Of a DNA stretch of 64,000 bases, positions 23,949 to 33,809 are shown piece after piece; the first letter of the stretch is position 1; every line of letters starts with the position of its first letter. The stretch comes from Faecalibacterium prausnitzii (GTDB lineage Bacteria; Bacillota; Clostridia; Oscillospirales; Ruminococcaceae). The DNA is taken from the NCBI GenBank assembly GCA_004558805.1, contig SFDE01000012.1, positions 65,730-129,729 on the forward strand. The letters are read 5' to 3'. The translations under genes and the position numbers were made by a program. The notes under the pieces are model-generated. The model was not told where the DNA came from. It saw only the letters and a list, made by a program, of their open reading frames with translations, and did not search any database.

Positions 23949-25095
23949 CTTCCAGCCCTCCGTATACGAGGTTGACGGTTCCGGGCTGCGCTGCCTCTGT
24001 GGTCGAGACCACCGTGAATGCCGGGGAGCGGATCACTGCCCGCTTTGCCCCGGCTGCCCGGATGCGGTGTTCCAGCTCGCTGGGGTTGATGTCCTTTCCG
24101 ATGTCGCTGCGCTGCCACAAGACGTAGGCGTTCACGGCTTCGGTCACCTCGTTCTGGATGGTGGCCGCCTGTGCCATGTCGCTGCGGTTGATGTAGTAGG
24201 TCACATCTACGTTGAAGGTCTGGACTGCCGGAGCAGAGCAGGTGACGTTGTCCGTGATGGGCCGGATCGTCTTGGAGTTCAGGGATTCCTGAAGCCCTTT
24301 CAGAAATCCGCTGCTGGGAAGAGTGCCGTCCTTCATCAGGGCGTAGATCACGACCTTGCACGGCTCCGGGGAAAACGGGACAACGTCACCCACCTCGGTG
24401 CTGTAGGTCTTTGCCCAGTAGATGTAAGACCCCTCAGACCCGGCAGTCGATTCCGAATCCGGGGCGAGGAATATTCGCTCGGCGAGGCTCTCGTCTGTTT
24501 CGAGGTTTGCGCCGCCGCCGCTCTCGGTCACATTGGAGACGCTCTCCACATAGGCCACCGGGTCCACGATGGTGGAGATCTGACCGGGCATATAGCCATT
24601 TCCGGTGATGCCCTCCACGGTGCAGGTGGCCCGAATGTCTACGCTCTCTTTCCCGGCCTCGACCTCGCCATACTCAGAGGTGGCGAAGTATACGCCGTCG
24701 CCGTTGGTGACGCGGGTTCCGGCTGGGATACCGATGGCGTAGCTTCTCGGCTCCGAAAGGGTGAAGCGGATAGTCGTGGTCGCTGCTTTCGGCTGCTGCC
24801 GAATTACGCCACGGTTGCCGCCGAGGTTGTCCAGAAATTCGCCGTAGCTGTACTTGAGCAGATCCTGCTTGCCAGCCCGGTCGGTGTACATCTCCAGCTG
24901 GTAAAGGTCCAGAGCGACGCTGTAGATCAGGATGCGCATCGGGTCTGCAGGTGCAAGGCTGCGGCTCTTCCCGGTGACCTCCTTGTACTTTTTTTCGAAG
25001 TTGGAGACCATGCGGTTCATCATCGCATCGACCGTGTCGTTGTCGATGAACGAGACCTCCGGGAGGTCGAAAACGGATTGCAGGGTATCAGGCAA
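23941..25095 (-). CDS. Baseplate assembly protein J
   Basis: A 384-residue gpJ-type baseplate wedge protein: LAPADPMRILIYSVALDLY, LDNLGGNRGVIRQ, GIPAGTRVTNGDGVYF and SEGSYIYWAKTYST. It overlaps gp25 upstream and gpI downstream, as is usual in P2-type tail operons. Confidence 0.93.
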   Translation of the reverse strand: MPDTLQSVFDLPEVSFIDNDTVDAMMNRMVSNFEKKYKEVTGKSRSLAPADPMRILIYSVALDLYQLEMYTDRAGKQDLLKYSYGEFLDNLGGNRGVIRQQPKAATTTIRFTLSEPRSYAIGIPAGTRVTNGDGVYFATSEYGEVEAGKESVDIRATCTVEGITGNGYMPGQISTIVDPVAYVESVSNVTESGGGANLETDESLAERIFLAPDSESTAGSEGSYIYWAKTYSTEVGDVVPFSPEPCKVVIYALMKDGTLPSSGFLKGLQESLNSKTIRPITDNVTCSAPAVQTFNVDVTYYINRSDMAQAATIQNEVTEAVNAYVLWQRSDIGKDINPSELEHRIRAAGAKRAVIRSPAFTVVSTTEAAQPGTVNLVYGGLEDD

Positions 25096-25399
25096 GAGAA
25101 CACACCACCTTTGCTTTCAGGCTGCCGTTCATCACGGCGACTTCGTCCGTGCCCTCGAAGCTTACCTCGCAGGAGTCAACTCGCGGCTCGTACTTTTCGA
25201 TTTTCTCCATGATTTCCAGTGCCACTTCGTTCATGGCTACCTGCACAGGGTGAGATACGGAATCGTAGCTGATTCCGAAATCCCGGTAAAGCGGGCAGGT
25301 GCCCGCAGGGGTCAGGATGATGTTTCTCACGCACCGGGCGATGTCCTCCAGCTCGGTGCTGTCACCATCGAAGCTGACTTGTACGTCAGAGATCTGCAT
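25088..25399 (-). CDS. Baseplate protein gpW/gp25 family
   Basis: A 103-residue gp25-like protein: DIARCVRNIILTPAGTCPLYRDFGI and VSHPVQVAMNEVALEIMEKIEKYEPR. It initiates sheath assembly at the baseplate. GGGAGG site before the ATG. Confidence 0.9.
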   Translation of the reverse strand: MQISDVQVSFDGDSTELEDIARCVRNIILTPAGTCPLYRDFGISYDSVSHPVQVAMNEVALEIMEKIEKYEPRVDSCEVSFEGTDEVAVMNGSLKAKVVCSLA

Positions 25400-25412
25400 C
25401 GTATCCCTCCCA

Positions 25413-25808
25413 TCAAAGATATTCTTCCATCGTCAGGGTCATCTTTGCCTTGACGATCTCGCCCCGGCTGTAGACCACCTCATAGGCGGTTGAGGCATTG
25501 GTGATCTTCCAGCGGTGCTTTCCGACCCTCCGAAAGCCGATGACCAGCATCTGCACGTCGCCTGTCTCGACGCAGTTGTTGATGTAGTCCATCATCAGCC
25601 GGGGCCTGACACCAAGCTCTGCATTGAGTTGGATGTCAAATGTGATCTGTCCGAGGCCGGGGCGCATGAACTCGGATTGATCTTTCAGCCCCATGCGGCT
25701 GTGCGTGGCCCACACTGCAGAGGTCGTGCGCTTGAGGTTCTCCGGCGTAAGAACGCGCCGGTCGGAGGTCTGGAAAATCAGGCCGAGGCCCCAGTTTCCG
25801 ATTATCAC
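25413..25808 (-). CDS. Tail protein U (P2 GpU-like)
   Basis: A 131-residue protein with a GTG start and a GGAGGT site. The motif GLGQITFDIQLNAELGVRP, then WKITNASTAYEVVYSRG and KMTLTMEEYL, matches the GpU family of tail-completion proteins. Confidence 0.82.
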   Translation of the reverse strand: MIIGNWGLGLIFQTSDRRVLTPENLKRTTSAVWATHSRMGLKDQSEFMRPGLGQITFDIQLNAELGVRPRLMMDYINNCVETGDVQMLVIGFRRVGKHRWKITNASTAYEVVYSRGEIVKAKMTLTMEEYL

Positions 25809-25829
25809 GGCAGATACCTCCTGCTGCTT

Positions 25830-26486
25830 TTAGGGTATTGGTGGCGTTGTCGGGCTGGTCAAGCCCTGCGTAGTGTGCTTGTGCTGCTGCAGGCTGATCG
25901 TTCCAGCCTTGACATCGTTCGTTGCAGTAACTCCATCGTGGGTGGTGATCTGCTTTTCGACAAGCAAGGTCTTTTTGAGGGTGGTCTCTTTTTTGATCGT
26001 GACCTTTTCCAAGAATTCCACCTCCGGGGCGTTGATGGTGATCTTCTTGCTGGCCATGATGGTCATGGTGCCATCCTTGTTGGCCTGAATGGTGCAGCCT
26101 CCGACCTGAATCGTCCAGCTTTCGGTGGCGGTCACGTCGGCGGTTCCCTCTATGGTCTGGCTGTATGCCTTGGCACCGGCATCGTAGGTCTCGTTTGCGG
26201 TGCCCGGTTCGTTGGAGTACTCCTTGCGGTACACTCCCTCCCGGCCATCTGCGGGCTGGTAGTCGCCGTGCCACACCGGGCCGATGATCACGCCAGCGCA
26301 GCTGCCGTTCGAGAGATGCCCCACGAGAACCTGATCGCCGATCTTGGGCATCCAGTATTCCCATGCGAGGAACGGCAATTCTGAAGTTGTGCTGCCGTCC
26401 TTGTCCTCATAGGAAACTCTGGCCGTGCCCTCCGGGTAGTTGATGCTGCTGATCTTCCCGATGCGGAGGATATTGCTGTCGGCCAC
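25830..26486 (-). CDS. Baseplate assembly protein V (tail spike)
   Basis: A 218-residue gpV-like baseplate spike protein with an N-terminal OB-fold (IGKISSINYPEGTARVSYED, then GDQVLVGHLSNGSCAGVIIG) and a strand-rich repeat region. Start chosen at a GTG with AGGAGGTGATC just upstream; the in-frame ATG 10 codons earlier overlaps gpD. Probably the membrane-piercing spike. Confidence 0.88.
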   Translation of the reverse strand: MADSNILRIGKISSINYPEGTARVSYEDKDGSTTSELPFLAWEYWMPKIGDQVLVGHLSNGSCAGVIIGPVWHGDYQPADGREGVYRKEYSNEPGTANETYDAGAKAYSQTIEGTADVTATESWTIQVGGCTIQANKDGTMTIMASKKITINAPEVEFLEKVTIKKETTLKKTLLVEKQITTHDGVTATNDVKAGTISLQQHKHTTQGLTSPTTPPIP

Positions 26487-26497
26487 TGGATCACCTC

Positions 26498-27796
26498 CTA
26501 GTTGGGGTTTATCCACGAGCCGGGGACGCTCTTGGCGGTCGTGAGGTTGAGCATACCTTGCGACGTGTTGAAGACGTAGTAGGTTCCGGGCCGCCGTACC
26601 CCGGACGGGTTTCCGGGTTTGACTTGCCCTGCTGCTGCCTCGGCTGCGGTGTAGTATCCCTTTTTCGTGGTCTTGAGTTCGTAGGTGTCGCCCTTAGTTG
26701 GAGTGCCGCTGGAGGAACTCTCGCTATTTTTAGAGGACGACGATTTTTTGCTTTTGGACCGCTCCGCGACCGTGCTGGACTGAGTTTTTACATCGGTGAT
26801 GCGCTTCTCCACCTTTCGGAGTTTCAGGGCGGTCTTGTATCCGCTGTCTCCACCGAGCGTGTGAATTGCCTTGTCGACGTAATACTTGCCGCTCAACTTG
26901 CCGAGGCCAACGATCAGGACGCAAGCCGTTGCGAAAATGTACCATCTTCCCTTGAGCGTAAGGTTCATGGTCGTGGTGCCTTTATTCGCGCTGTTCAGTG
27001 CGGCCAGAGCGATGGCGGTCGCCTCGGTCAAATTTTCTGCAGCCTCGTTGCAGGTCAGGATGCGGTCTCCATCTCCGGCCTCGACCGTGAAGGTCTTGTT
27101 TTTCTTGGAGTTGGTGTACTCGTACTTGACCCCGGTGTAAGTCCCGGCGATGGAGGTGTTCCATGACCAGTTGGGGTCGAAGTCCTTTTCTGTGAGGATT
27201 GCAATGGTAGGCTTCTGTTCGTATGTGGCCTCGTCAAAGACCACGATCTTGTCGTTGAAGATCTTCATTGCGAAGCCGTATTTTGTGACCAGCGAATTGT
27301 AAAAGCTGCAATCGTCCTGATCGTTCTGCTCTACCTTCTCGATGGTCATTTCCTTGGCCTCGTAGAACAGCGCAATCCCGGCCCGCTCCGCGACCTTTTG
27401 TCCGATCTCCTTGAGGTTTGTTTTCTCGTAGGTTTGGGTGCGCTTGGTCGATTTGAAGCTGCTTGTGGCCGGAATCGCCACGCCGTCCAAATACATTTTG
27501 ATGGGATTGCCCCTGAAAGAGAAATCATCCACGCAAAATGCGCCACACAGGAAAGAGGTTTTGATGTTGTCCGCGTCCCAGTTCTGTGTTCTGATCGTTG
27601 GCTTCAGGCGGTCCCCGGTTTTGGGAAACCATGGCCCGATCCACTTTCGGTCCCGGTCGTTCAGCTCGACGCTGATCGTGTCGCTGGAACCGCTGGACAC
27701 ATCGGTGTAGGTAAAAGAGGCGAGGTATGGGGAAACCTGCGCCGTGGCATTTTTGCCGTTGTACAGAAGTGCGACGGATGCCTTGCGTGGCTCCAC
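26498..27796 (-). CDS. Phage late control gene D-type tail protein
   Basis: A 432-residue gpD-like baseplate hub protein: DTISVELNDRDRKWIGPWFPKTGD, FCVDDFSFRGNPIKMYLDG and the TNLKEIGQKVAERAG helix. A Ser/Lys-rich linker near residue 350 is followed by a small C-terminal domain with PGTYYVFNTSQGML. Part of the central hub with gpX and gpV. Confidence 0.9.
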   Translation of the reverse strand: MEPRKASVALLYNGKNATAQVSPYLASFTYTDVSSGSSDTISVELNDRDRKWIGPWFPKTGDRLKPTIRTQNWDADNIKTSFLCGAFCVDDFSFRGNPIKMYLDGVAIPATSSFKSTKRTQTYEKTNLKEIGQKVAERAGIALFYEAKEMTIEKVEQNDQDDCSFYNSLVTKYGFAMKIFNDKIVVFDEATYEQKPTIAILTEKDFDPNWSWNTSIAGTYTGVKYEYTNSKKNKTFTVEAGDGDRILTCNEAAENLTEATAIALAALNSANKGTTTMNLTLKGRWYIFATACVLIVGLGKLSGKYYVDKAIHTLGGDSGYKTALKLRKVEKRITDVKTQSSTVAERSKSKKSSSSKNSESSSSGTPTKGDTYELKTTKKGYYTAAEAAAGQVKPGNPSGVRRPGTYYVFNTSQGMLNLTTAKSVPGSWINPN

Positions 27797-27799
27797 TTG

Positions 27800-28018
27800 C
27801 TACCGCCTCCATTCGGGCAGGTCGTCTGCTTCCACGAAGGATGCTTCCTCCGAAACCTCCGGCACAAAGACTTCAACCCCTGCGGGGAAGACCTCTGTGT
27901 CGAGGAGCCGGATGTTCTCCCTCGCTTCCATCAGAACCTGTATTTTGGTTTCGTTGCCGTAGGTGGCACGAGCGATGGTGTCGAACGTGTCACCCTGAAC
28001 CGTTGTGTAGATCGCCAT
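27800..28018 (-). CDS. Tail protein X (LysM-like)
   Basis: A 72-residue gpX-type protein: YTTVQGDTFDTIARATYGNE, then a V-rich end. The LysM-like fold binds the hub proteins. It lies directly between the tape measure gene and gpD. Confidence 0.9.
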   Translation of the reverse strand: MAIYTTVQGDTFDTIARATYGNETKIQVLMEARENIRLLDTEVFPAGVEVFVPEVSEEASFVEADDLPEWRR

Positions 28019-28032
28019 CGGCTGCCCTCCTG

Positions 28033-31000
28033 TTAGAAGTCTGTTCGGTCATGGTCTCGCTTCCACTTGTCCGCCATCTCGTTGAACTCTTCTTGCGAGA
28101 TTCTGCCCGCCTCGACCAGATCCTCTTTGGACGGGGTGCCGCCGTAGAACTGGTAGGTTGGGCTGTAGATGATGGAGGGAGCGTGGCCGGGCTGCCCACC
28201 GCCAGCCGGTGCGGGCTGAGGGCGGTTGCTCCGCAGAGCATCCAGCAGAGCCGTGATGCTGTAGCCGGTGCCGGAGATGCCCTGCAGCTTGTCTGCAAGG
28301 AAACCCAGCCCGGTGCCGATCATGTTTCCGAGGCTGCCGTCGCTGTTTCCAGCGTTGGCTGCCTGCAGGGTGTCGGCCAGCATAGAGCGCATCTGCGTCC
28401 ACAGTTCCGAGAGCGGGAGAACGGCTTCTTTTCCGGCCTCGCCGCCGCCCAGCAGCTTGTTGCCCATCGCACCGAAGATCTGCGCACCGTTCAGGATGCC
28501 GCCCTCTTTGTACCACTCGATTCCGAAGTGCGGAACGCTGGGCGGGGAGAGCGAGAAGTCTCCAGTGATGCTGACGTGGGGCAGCTTCAGCTTCGGCAGT
28601 GACCAAGAGAAATTGAATTTCTGCTTGATGGCCGAAATAACGGAGCCGACCGCGTTCTTGGCAGCCTCCATCTTGCCGATGATGGTGTTATAGATGCTGC
28701 TGAAGATATTCTCCACGGTCGTGCGGGCGGCGGTCAGTGCGGTGGAGATCGCCGTGCGGATACCGGCCACCGCACTGCTGACGGCAGTGCGGGCGGCTGT
28801 GATCTTGCCGGTGATCGCAGAGCGGGCCGCCTCAAATGCAGAACTCGCCACGCTGGAGATTGCTCCCCATGCGGTAGCTGCTGCGGAGTGCATCGCTGAA
28901 AGGATACCGTCTACGGTTTCTTTGGCCGCTGTCAGTTTTTGGGAGATGTACTCTTTGACGGCCTCGTATGCTGCCGAGGTCTTTTCGGCCACGGTCGTCC
29001 ATGCTCCGCTCACGGCAGATCCGATTGCGGAGAGGATGGGTCCGAAGAAGGACTGGATAGCAGTCCACTTTTCGGAGATCGCGGAACCGATGGCGGTCAG
29101 TGCGGTGGAGATCGCCGTGCGGATTGCCTCCCATACGGCGAGGACCATGTCCCTGCAATTCTGCCAGATGAACTGGAACGGCAGGGTGATGATCTGGAAT
29201 GCCGCACTCAAAACCTCGCCGATCAGCATGATGCCGACCTGAACGACGCTCTTGATGGTCTGCCACGCTGCGGAGGACGCCGCTGTGATGCCCTGCCAGA
29301 CCCCGGACAGGAATTCGACCGCTGCGGTGAACCTCTGCCTTGCTGCGGAGAAGAACTCAGCGATGGAGGACTGGGCGTTGCTCAGGAACGCTGCGGCAGA
29401 TGCCACGGCGTTCTGTGCCGCTGCGATGACCTGAGAAAGCGCACCCTTGATGGCCGTGAATATGGCGTTCACGCCGTCGCGGAACCACTCACACTTGGTG
29501 TAGAGCAGAACGATGATGGCGATGGCTGCTGCAATGGCGGCGATGATGATTCCGATGGGATTTGCGGTCATCGCTGCGCTCAGTGCTTTCTGTGCGCCGG
29601 TCGCCACGGCGGTGACCTTTGCCCATCCAGCTTGTGCCAGCTGGGACACCGTGACCTGCTTCGTAAAGAGAGCCACGAGGACTTCGTTCAGCTTGAGGGT
29701 GCCATTAAAGGCTGCCTGTGCGATGTTGGCATTTTTGGTACTCATCGTAAACAGCCGCAGCTGCACCTGCGCCATCTGAAATCCGTTGATGATGGACTGG
29801 ATGCCCTGCCCGGCCTTGAACGCCACAAGGACTGCCGCTGCTGCGATCAGCTCATCCCGGAACCGGGACACGGAGTCGAGGGAGGACAGCATCTTGTTGG
29901 CGAAGTCTGCCGAGACCTGAATCGCGGTCAAAAGGCCATCGACCAGAGCTGTGACGAACGGCGTGACCCGCTGGATGCCCTCGGCGATCAGGTTGATGGT
30001 CGTGATCGCAAGGCTGCCGAGGCTGTCGAACAGATCCTTGTGGTCCACGATGACTGCGCCGACCGATGCGAATGCGCCGCCGACCTTTTCGAGTGCGGGG
30101 ACGCAATTCTGGGCGAATGCCTCAACCTTGGGCAGGGCATACTCTACAAAGGCGTTGCCCGCCGCAGCTATCCTGTCGGTGATTGATGGAATCACAGCGG
30201 AGACGGCATTGATGGCATCCTTGGCTGCGGGTGCGAAAGTCTGCGCCAGCCGGATCTTCATGTCGTCCATTGCGCTGCCGAAGATGGAGATTGCGCCTTG
30301 CAGCGTGTCGGTGACCGTAGCGGCCATCGTGCTGAGTGCGCCGTCTGCATTGTAGAGGTCATCGGTCAGGGCCTCCCACTCGCTGCGGCCATCTGCCGTG
30401 GTGGTGTTCAGGCCGGAGATCAGGTCGTTCAGGGCATCGATATGCTCTTTACCGCCAAGGGCTGCGAGCGCAGCGTTTCGCTGTTCCTCGGTCATGTCCT
30501 TGGTGGCCTCATCTACGACCCGGAGGGTTTCGGCCAGTCCGATGAACTTTCCGTTGCTGTCAAAAGCGGAAATGCCGAGCTTGTCCATCATTTTGCCGGC
30601 CTTTCCTGTGCCCGTCGTGAGGTTGTTGATCACGGCGTTCAGGGCGGTTCCGGCTTCGGAGCCTTTGATGCCTCGGTTGGCCAGCACACCGAGGGCGGCG
30701 GCAGATTCCTGAATCGGAACGTTTAGGTTTTTCATCGTGCCGCCGACCGCGATGTATGCCTCCATCAGCATCTGTGCGGTCTGGTTGGACTTGTTGTTGG
30801 CCATCGCTGCCACGTCGAGATATTCGCCGAGGTCGTCAACCTGCAGACCTAGGGCAGAGAGCGAATCCGTCACAAGGTCGGAGCAGGTAGCGAGGTCCAT
30901 CTGCGTGGCCTCCGAAAGCCGGAGGATGGGTTCCAGTCCTGCGATGGACTCGTTCACATCCCACCCGGCGAGGCTCATGTAGCCGAGGGCCTCTGCGCTC

Positions 31001-31323
31001 TCTGTGGCAGTTTTCGTGGTGGCCTTGCCCATATCCAGTGCCGCTTGCTGGAGGCGGGCGTAATCGTCAGCGGTTGCACCGCAGATGGCTGCGGTGTTCG
31101 CCATTGCCTGATCAAAGTCGGCGTATGTACTGACGGCATCGCTGACGAACTGGCCGATTTTAACGGCACCCCATGCAGCGGCGGCGAGTTTGGCGGCTTT
31201 TGCGGCGATGGAACCAAGGGACTGCATTTTTGTTTCTGCAGTCCCCATTGCGTTGTTGAAGCTGCTGGATACTGAACCGGCAATCTTGACCGCCAGCTTA
31301 TACTCTTTTCCTGCGGCTGCCAT
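28033..31323 (-). CDS. Tail tape measure protein
   Basis: A 1096-residue protein: AEALGYMSLAGWDVNESIAGLEPILRLSE and the ALNAVINNLTTGTGKAGKMM region typical of TP901/P2 tape measures, then long Ala-rich helices with hydrophobic stretches near residue 600. Its length sets tail length. The start overlaps the end of the -1 frameshift product of the gene upstream. Confidence 0.95.
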   Translation of the reverse strand: MAAAGKEYKLAVKIAGSVSSSFNNAMGTAETKMQSLGSIAAKAAKLAAAAWGAVKIGQFVSDAVSTYADFDQAMANTAAICGATADDYARLQQAALDMGKATTKTATESAEALGYMSLAGWDVNESIAGLEPILRLSEATQMDLATCSDLVTDSLSALGLQVDDLGEYLDVAAMANNKSNQTAQMLMEAYIAVGGTMKNLNVPIQESAAALGVLANRGIKGSEAGTALNAVINNLTTGTGKAGKMMDKLGISAFDSNGKFIGLAETLRVVDEATKDMTEEQRNAALAALGGKEHIDALNDLISGLNTTTADGRSEWEALTDDLYNADGALSTMAATVTDTLQGAISIFGSAMDDMKIRLAQTFAPAAKDAINAVSAVIPSITDRIAAAGNAFVEYALPKVEAFAQNCVPALEKVGGAFASVGAVIVDHKDLFDSLGSLAITTINLIAEGIQRVTPFVTALVDGLLTAIQVSADFANKMLSSLDSVSRFRDELIAAAAVLVAFKAGQGIQSIINGFQMAQVQLRLFTMSTKNANIAQAAFNGTLKLNEVLVALFTKQVTVSQLAQAGWAKVTAVATGAQKALSAAMTANPIGIIIAAIAAAIAIIVLLYTKCEWFRDGVNAIFTAIKGALSQVIAAAQNAVASAAAFLSNAQSSIAEFFSAARQRFTAAVEFLSGVWQGITAASSAAWQTIKSVVQVGIMLIGEVLSAAFQIITLPFQFIWQNCRDMVLAVWEAIRTAISTALTAIGSAISEKWTAIQSFFGPILSAIGSAVSGAWTTVAEKTSAAYEAVKEYISQKLTAAKETVDGILSAMHSAAATAWGAISSVASSAFEAARSAITGKITAARTAVSSAVAGIRTAISTALTAARTTVENIFSSIYNTIIGKMEAAKNAVGSVISAIKQKFNFSWSLPKLKLPHVSITGDFSLSPPSVPHFGIEWYKEGGILNGAQIFGAMGNKLLGGGEAGKEAVLPLSELWTQMRSMLADTLQAANAGNSDGSLGNMIGTGLGFLADKLQGISGTGYSITALLDALRSNRPQPAPAGGGQPGHAPSIIYSPTYQFYGGTPSKEDLVEAGRISQEEFNEMADKWKRDHDRTDF

Positions 31324-31791
31324 CGGCTATCTTTGCCACCTCCTTTGTGGTCGCTATCAGGTCAGACAACGGCATTTTGAGAAAAAGGCCGAGGTCTGAA
31401 TGAAGCGACATCGAAAGATTGATGCAGATGCTTCTCAGGTCGTCGCTGTGCCCTGCGCTCAGTCCTCGCTGTAGAAAAAAGAGGTCACGCGGTTCTTAAC
31501 CTTGAGGGCATCCTTGGGCGGCAGACCCCTGAAGAACTCGATGGGCTGCTTCGCTGCACGGGCGGCAATGAAACAGGCGTATTCGAGCGTCATCTCCGGC
31601 ATAACGGAGAAACTGCCGCTGCGGGTGAGGTAGCGGTCGGCGGCGATCATGTCCTCTGCGGACAGGTCATCCATGCCGGACAGGTCCACCTCGGTGTAGT
31701 CCTTGCCCTCGAAGCGATAGGCTTTGCTGAACTTCACGAGGGTGGAGGATTCATCCTCCTGTGCGTTGGTCAAAATCTTTTCGTCTTCCAT
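31298..31791 (-). CDS. Tail assembly chaperone, -1 frameshift product (E-E' type)
   Basis: The zero frame (31459-31791) ends after 110 residues. On the coding strand T-TTT-TTC lies at 31480-31474, four codons before its stop. A -1 shift there leads into an open frame that continues 58 codons to a TAA at 31298, inside the tape measure start, and contains MSLHSDLGLFLKMPLSDLIA, a typical E'-like segment. The fused product would be about 164 residues. This is the conserved E/E' arrangement of contractile-tail phages. Confidence 0.8.
31459..31791 (-). CDS. Tail assembly protein (gpE-like)
   Basis: A 110-residue protein: LSGMDDLSAEDMIAADRYL and MPEMTLEYACFIAARAAKQP match the phage tail assembly family. 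Its ATG overlaps the stop of the tube gene. It is the unshifted form of the frameshift pair. Confidence 0.85.
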   Translation of the reverse strand: MEDEKILTNAQEDESSTLVKFSKAYRFEGKDYTEVDLSGMDDLSAEDMIAADRYLTRSGSFSVMPEMTLEYACFIAARAAKQPIEFFRGLPPKDALKVKNRVTSFFYSED

Positions 31792-32315
31792 CAGGTGTAC
31801 TTCCTCACTTTCGCCAGAAGGTCAACGCCGTTGACCTTGAACACGCTGTTGAGCTTGTCCAGTTCAAACTTCGGACTGCCATCCAGTTCGATGTAGATGT
31901 AGGTCAGGCCGAGGGTGACGGATCCGTTCATGGCCTTGCCCTGCTTCATGTCGCCGGGGGACAGCTTCTTTGCACGGCCACGGAAAACGACACGCATACC
32001 CATCTGGTCTACGTCGCCGGTGGCCCGGTCTGTGTACTGCTGCGAACCACGCAGAACCAGTTCAACCGCTTTCGTGGTGTCGATCATCTTGAAGACATCC
32101 TCCGAAAGCATATTGAAGATGATTTCCTGCTCCATGTCACCGTAGCGGCCAGTGATCACGGTCTCGAACTCGCCGAGGATGCCGCAGCCCTTGATCGTTT
32201 CGGTCAGGCCCTCCAGATCAGGCAGCTTGACTTCGCCGGTGGTGCCGACCAGCCGATTGCCGGACAGGTAGGCGTTGTAGTCGTTGAGGACTTCGGGAAT
32301 ACCGTTAATAGCCAT
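31791..32315 (-). CDS. Major tail tube protein (FII-like)
   Basis: A 174-residue protein: MAINGIPEVLNDYNAYLSGN, DLEGLTETIKGCGILGE and GSQQYTDRATGDVDQMGMRV. It is the inner tube of a contractile tail. The start overlaps the sheath stop. Confidence 0.93.
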   Translation of the reverse strand: MAINGIPEVLNDYNAYLSGNRLVGTTGEVKLPDLEGLTETIKGCGILGEFETVITGRYGDMEQEIIFNMLSEDVFKMIDTTKAVELVLRGSQQYTDRATGDVDQMGMRVVFRGRAKKLSPGDMKQGKAMNGSVTLGLTYIYIELDGSPKFELDKLNSVFKVNGVDLLAKVRKYT

Positions 32316-33787
32316 TAGTTGCTACCTCCGTTGATGCTTGCGTACAGCATATCCGGGTCAAACTCCAGAGTGTTGGTAATGTACTCTGCGGGCACGAACG
32401 GGGCCAGTTTCTGATGGAACGTCACCTTGCCGCTGATGATGTCGGTGGCGGTGTTTTCCTCTGCCCGGAACTCGATGTGTGCCCCAGCGCACTTGTTCTG
32501 TGCGACGTAGGAGTTGCCACGGATGTTCTCGCTGTCCACGATGTTCTCCACCAGCTGGACGCTGATGGGGCCGTCGACGTGCTGGTTGTAGGTCAGGATG
32601 AAACTGTTGCCCCACCAACTAAAGAAGCGGCGGCAGCAGAACCATCTGTCTTTGGGGTCTGTGCTGCCCGGATAGGCTGCGGTGTTGTTGCCCCACAGCC
32701 GCCAGCCGTTCTGGTTGATGGCGGTGGTCACGCCTACGCCGTTCAGGGCGTTGGCCTGTACCTGATCCAGAACGACCTCGGTTCCGTCTGCCAGACAGGT
32801 GCCGGTGATGCTGATCGTCTTGTTGGAGGTGGACAGGTAGGGAACATTGTCGTTGGCTGCATCCAGATATGCGGTGCGGGCTGCAGCAACTGCGCTGGCC
32901 CACAGAATGTAGCTACCAACTCGGAAGCAGGGCCAGAGCGGATATGCGTGTTCGCTGCTGACGCTCGCGCCCTCTTTCTTGGCCTTGACCTCGGTGTAGA
33001 CCTTTGCGCCCTTCTCTGTGGTGCTGTCGATGTCGACGATGCATTCACACTTGAACACGCCATTGATCTCGACGCACTTGGCAGCGAGAACCAGACCGAC
33101 GTCCGGGTCATGCGACCAGCCGGGGGCCAGCAGCAGACCGGGGGTCACGCCGAATTTGGGATAGATCTGGCGGACCAGCTCCATGCCGGTCTCTGCGCCG
33201 GTGCTGGCGTTGTAGCCGCCGACCACATCTGCCGCAGTGACCGCAGTCGGGTCGATGCTGGTAGAAGTGACGCTCAGAGACTTGGCATCCTTACCTGCGC
33301 CGGTTGCGGTCAGGGTGATAACCAGATGACCGTTGCTGTCAAACTCGGTGACGTAGTCGGTGTTCACTTCCAGGGCAGTGCCGCTCTCGGTGTCCTTTTT
33401 CACACTGACCGTGTCGGCGAGGATTCCGTCAACCTGAACGGTTGCCTGCATATTTTCCACCGGGACAGTCGATGCAGCGTTCTGCTTCTTGTGCTTCTTG
33501 GGGTCCAGAACGTTCACGAAGATCACCGGGGCGACTGCGTACAACTGGAAGCTGGCATAAATACTCTGACACAGGGTATACTTCTTGAAATCGTAGCTGA
33601 AGCCCAGCTGCTTTACCGCCTCTGCATAGCTGTATGCGATGATGGGCACGTTGGTGGCAGAGTACGGATCTTCGGCGAGGTTGATGGGGGCCGTACCGAA
33701 TACGACCTGAATCGCGGAGTCGCCCTTAATGGGGGCGGTCAGGCTCGTGGCCTGTTCGAGAACGGTAATGCCATGCTGATATGCCAT
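32315..33787 (-). CDS. Tail sheath protein (FI-like)
   Basis: A 490-residue sheath protein: HGITVLEQATSLTAPIKGDSAIQVVFGTAP at the start, FGVTPGLLLAPGWSHDPDVG in the middle, and a C-terminal domain with FHQKLAPFVPAEYI. A contractile sheath identifies the phage as a myovirus. Confidence 0.95.
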   Translation of the reverse strand: MAYQHGITVLEQATSLTAPIKGDSAIQVVFGTAPINLAEDPYSATNVPIIAYSYAEAVKQLGFSYDFKKYTLCQSIYASFQLYAVAPVIFVNVLDPKKHKKQNAASTVPVENMQATVQVDGILADTVSVKKDTESGTALEVNTDYVTEFDSNGHLVITLTATGAGKDAKSLSVTSTSIDPTAVTAADVVGGYNASTGAETGMELVRQIYPKFGVTPGLLLAPGWSHDPDVGLVLAAKCVEINGVFKCECIVDIDSTTEKGAKVYTEVKAKKEGASVSSEHAYPLWPCFRVGSYILWASAVAAARTAYLDAANDNVPYLSTSNKTISITGTCLADGTEVVLDQVQANALNGVGVTTAINQNGWRLWGNNTAAYPGSTDPKDRWFCCRRFFSWWGNSFILTYNQHVDGPISVQLVENIVDSENIRGNSYVAQNKCAGAHIEFRAEENTATDIISGKVTFHQKLAPFVPAEYITNTLEFDPDMLYASINGGSN

Positions 33788-33809
33788 AGGGATTCACTCC
33801 TTTCTGAGG

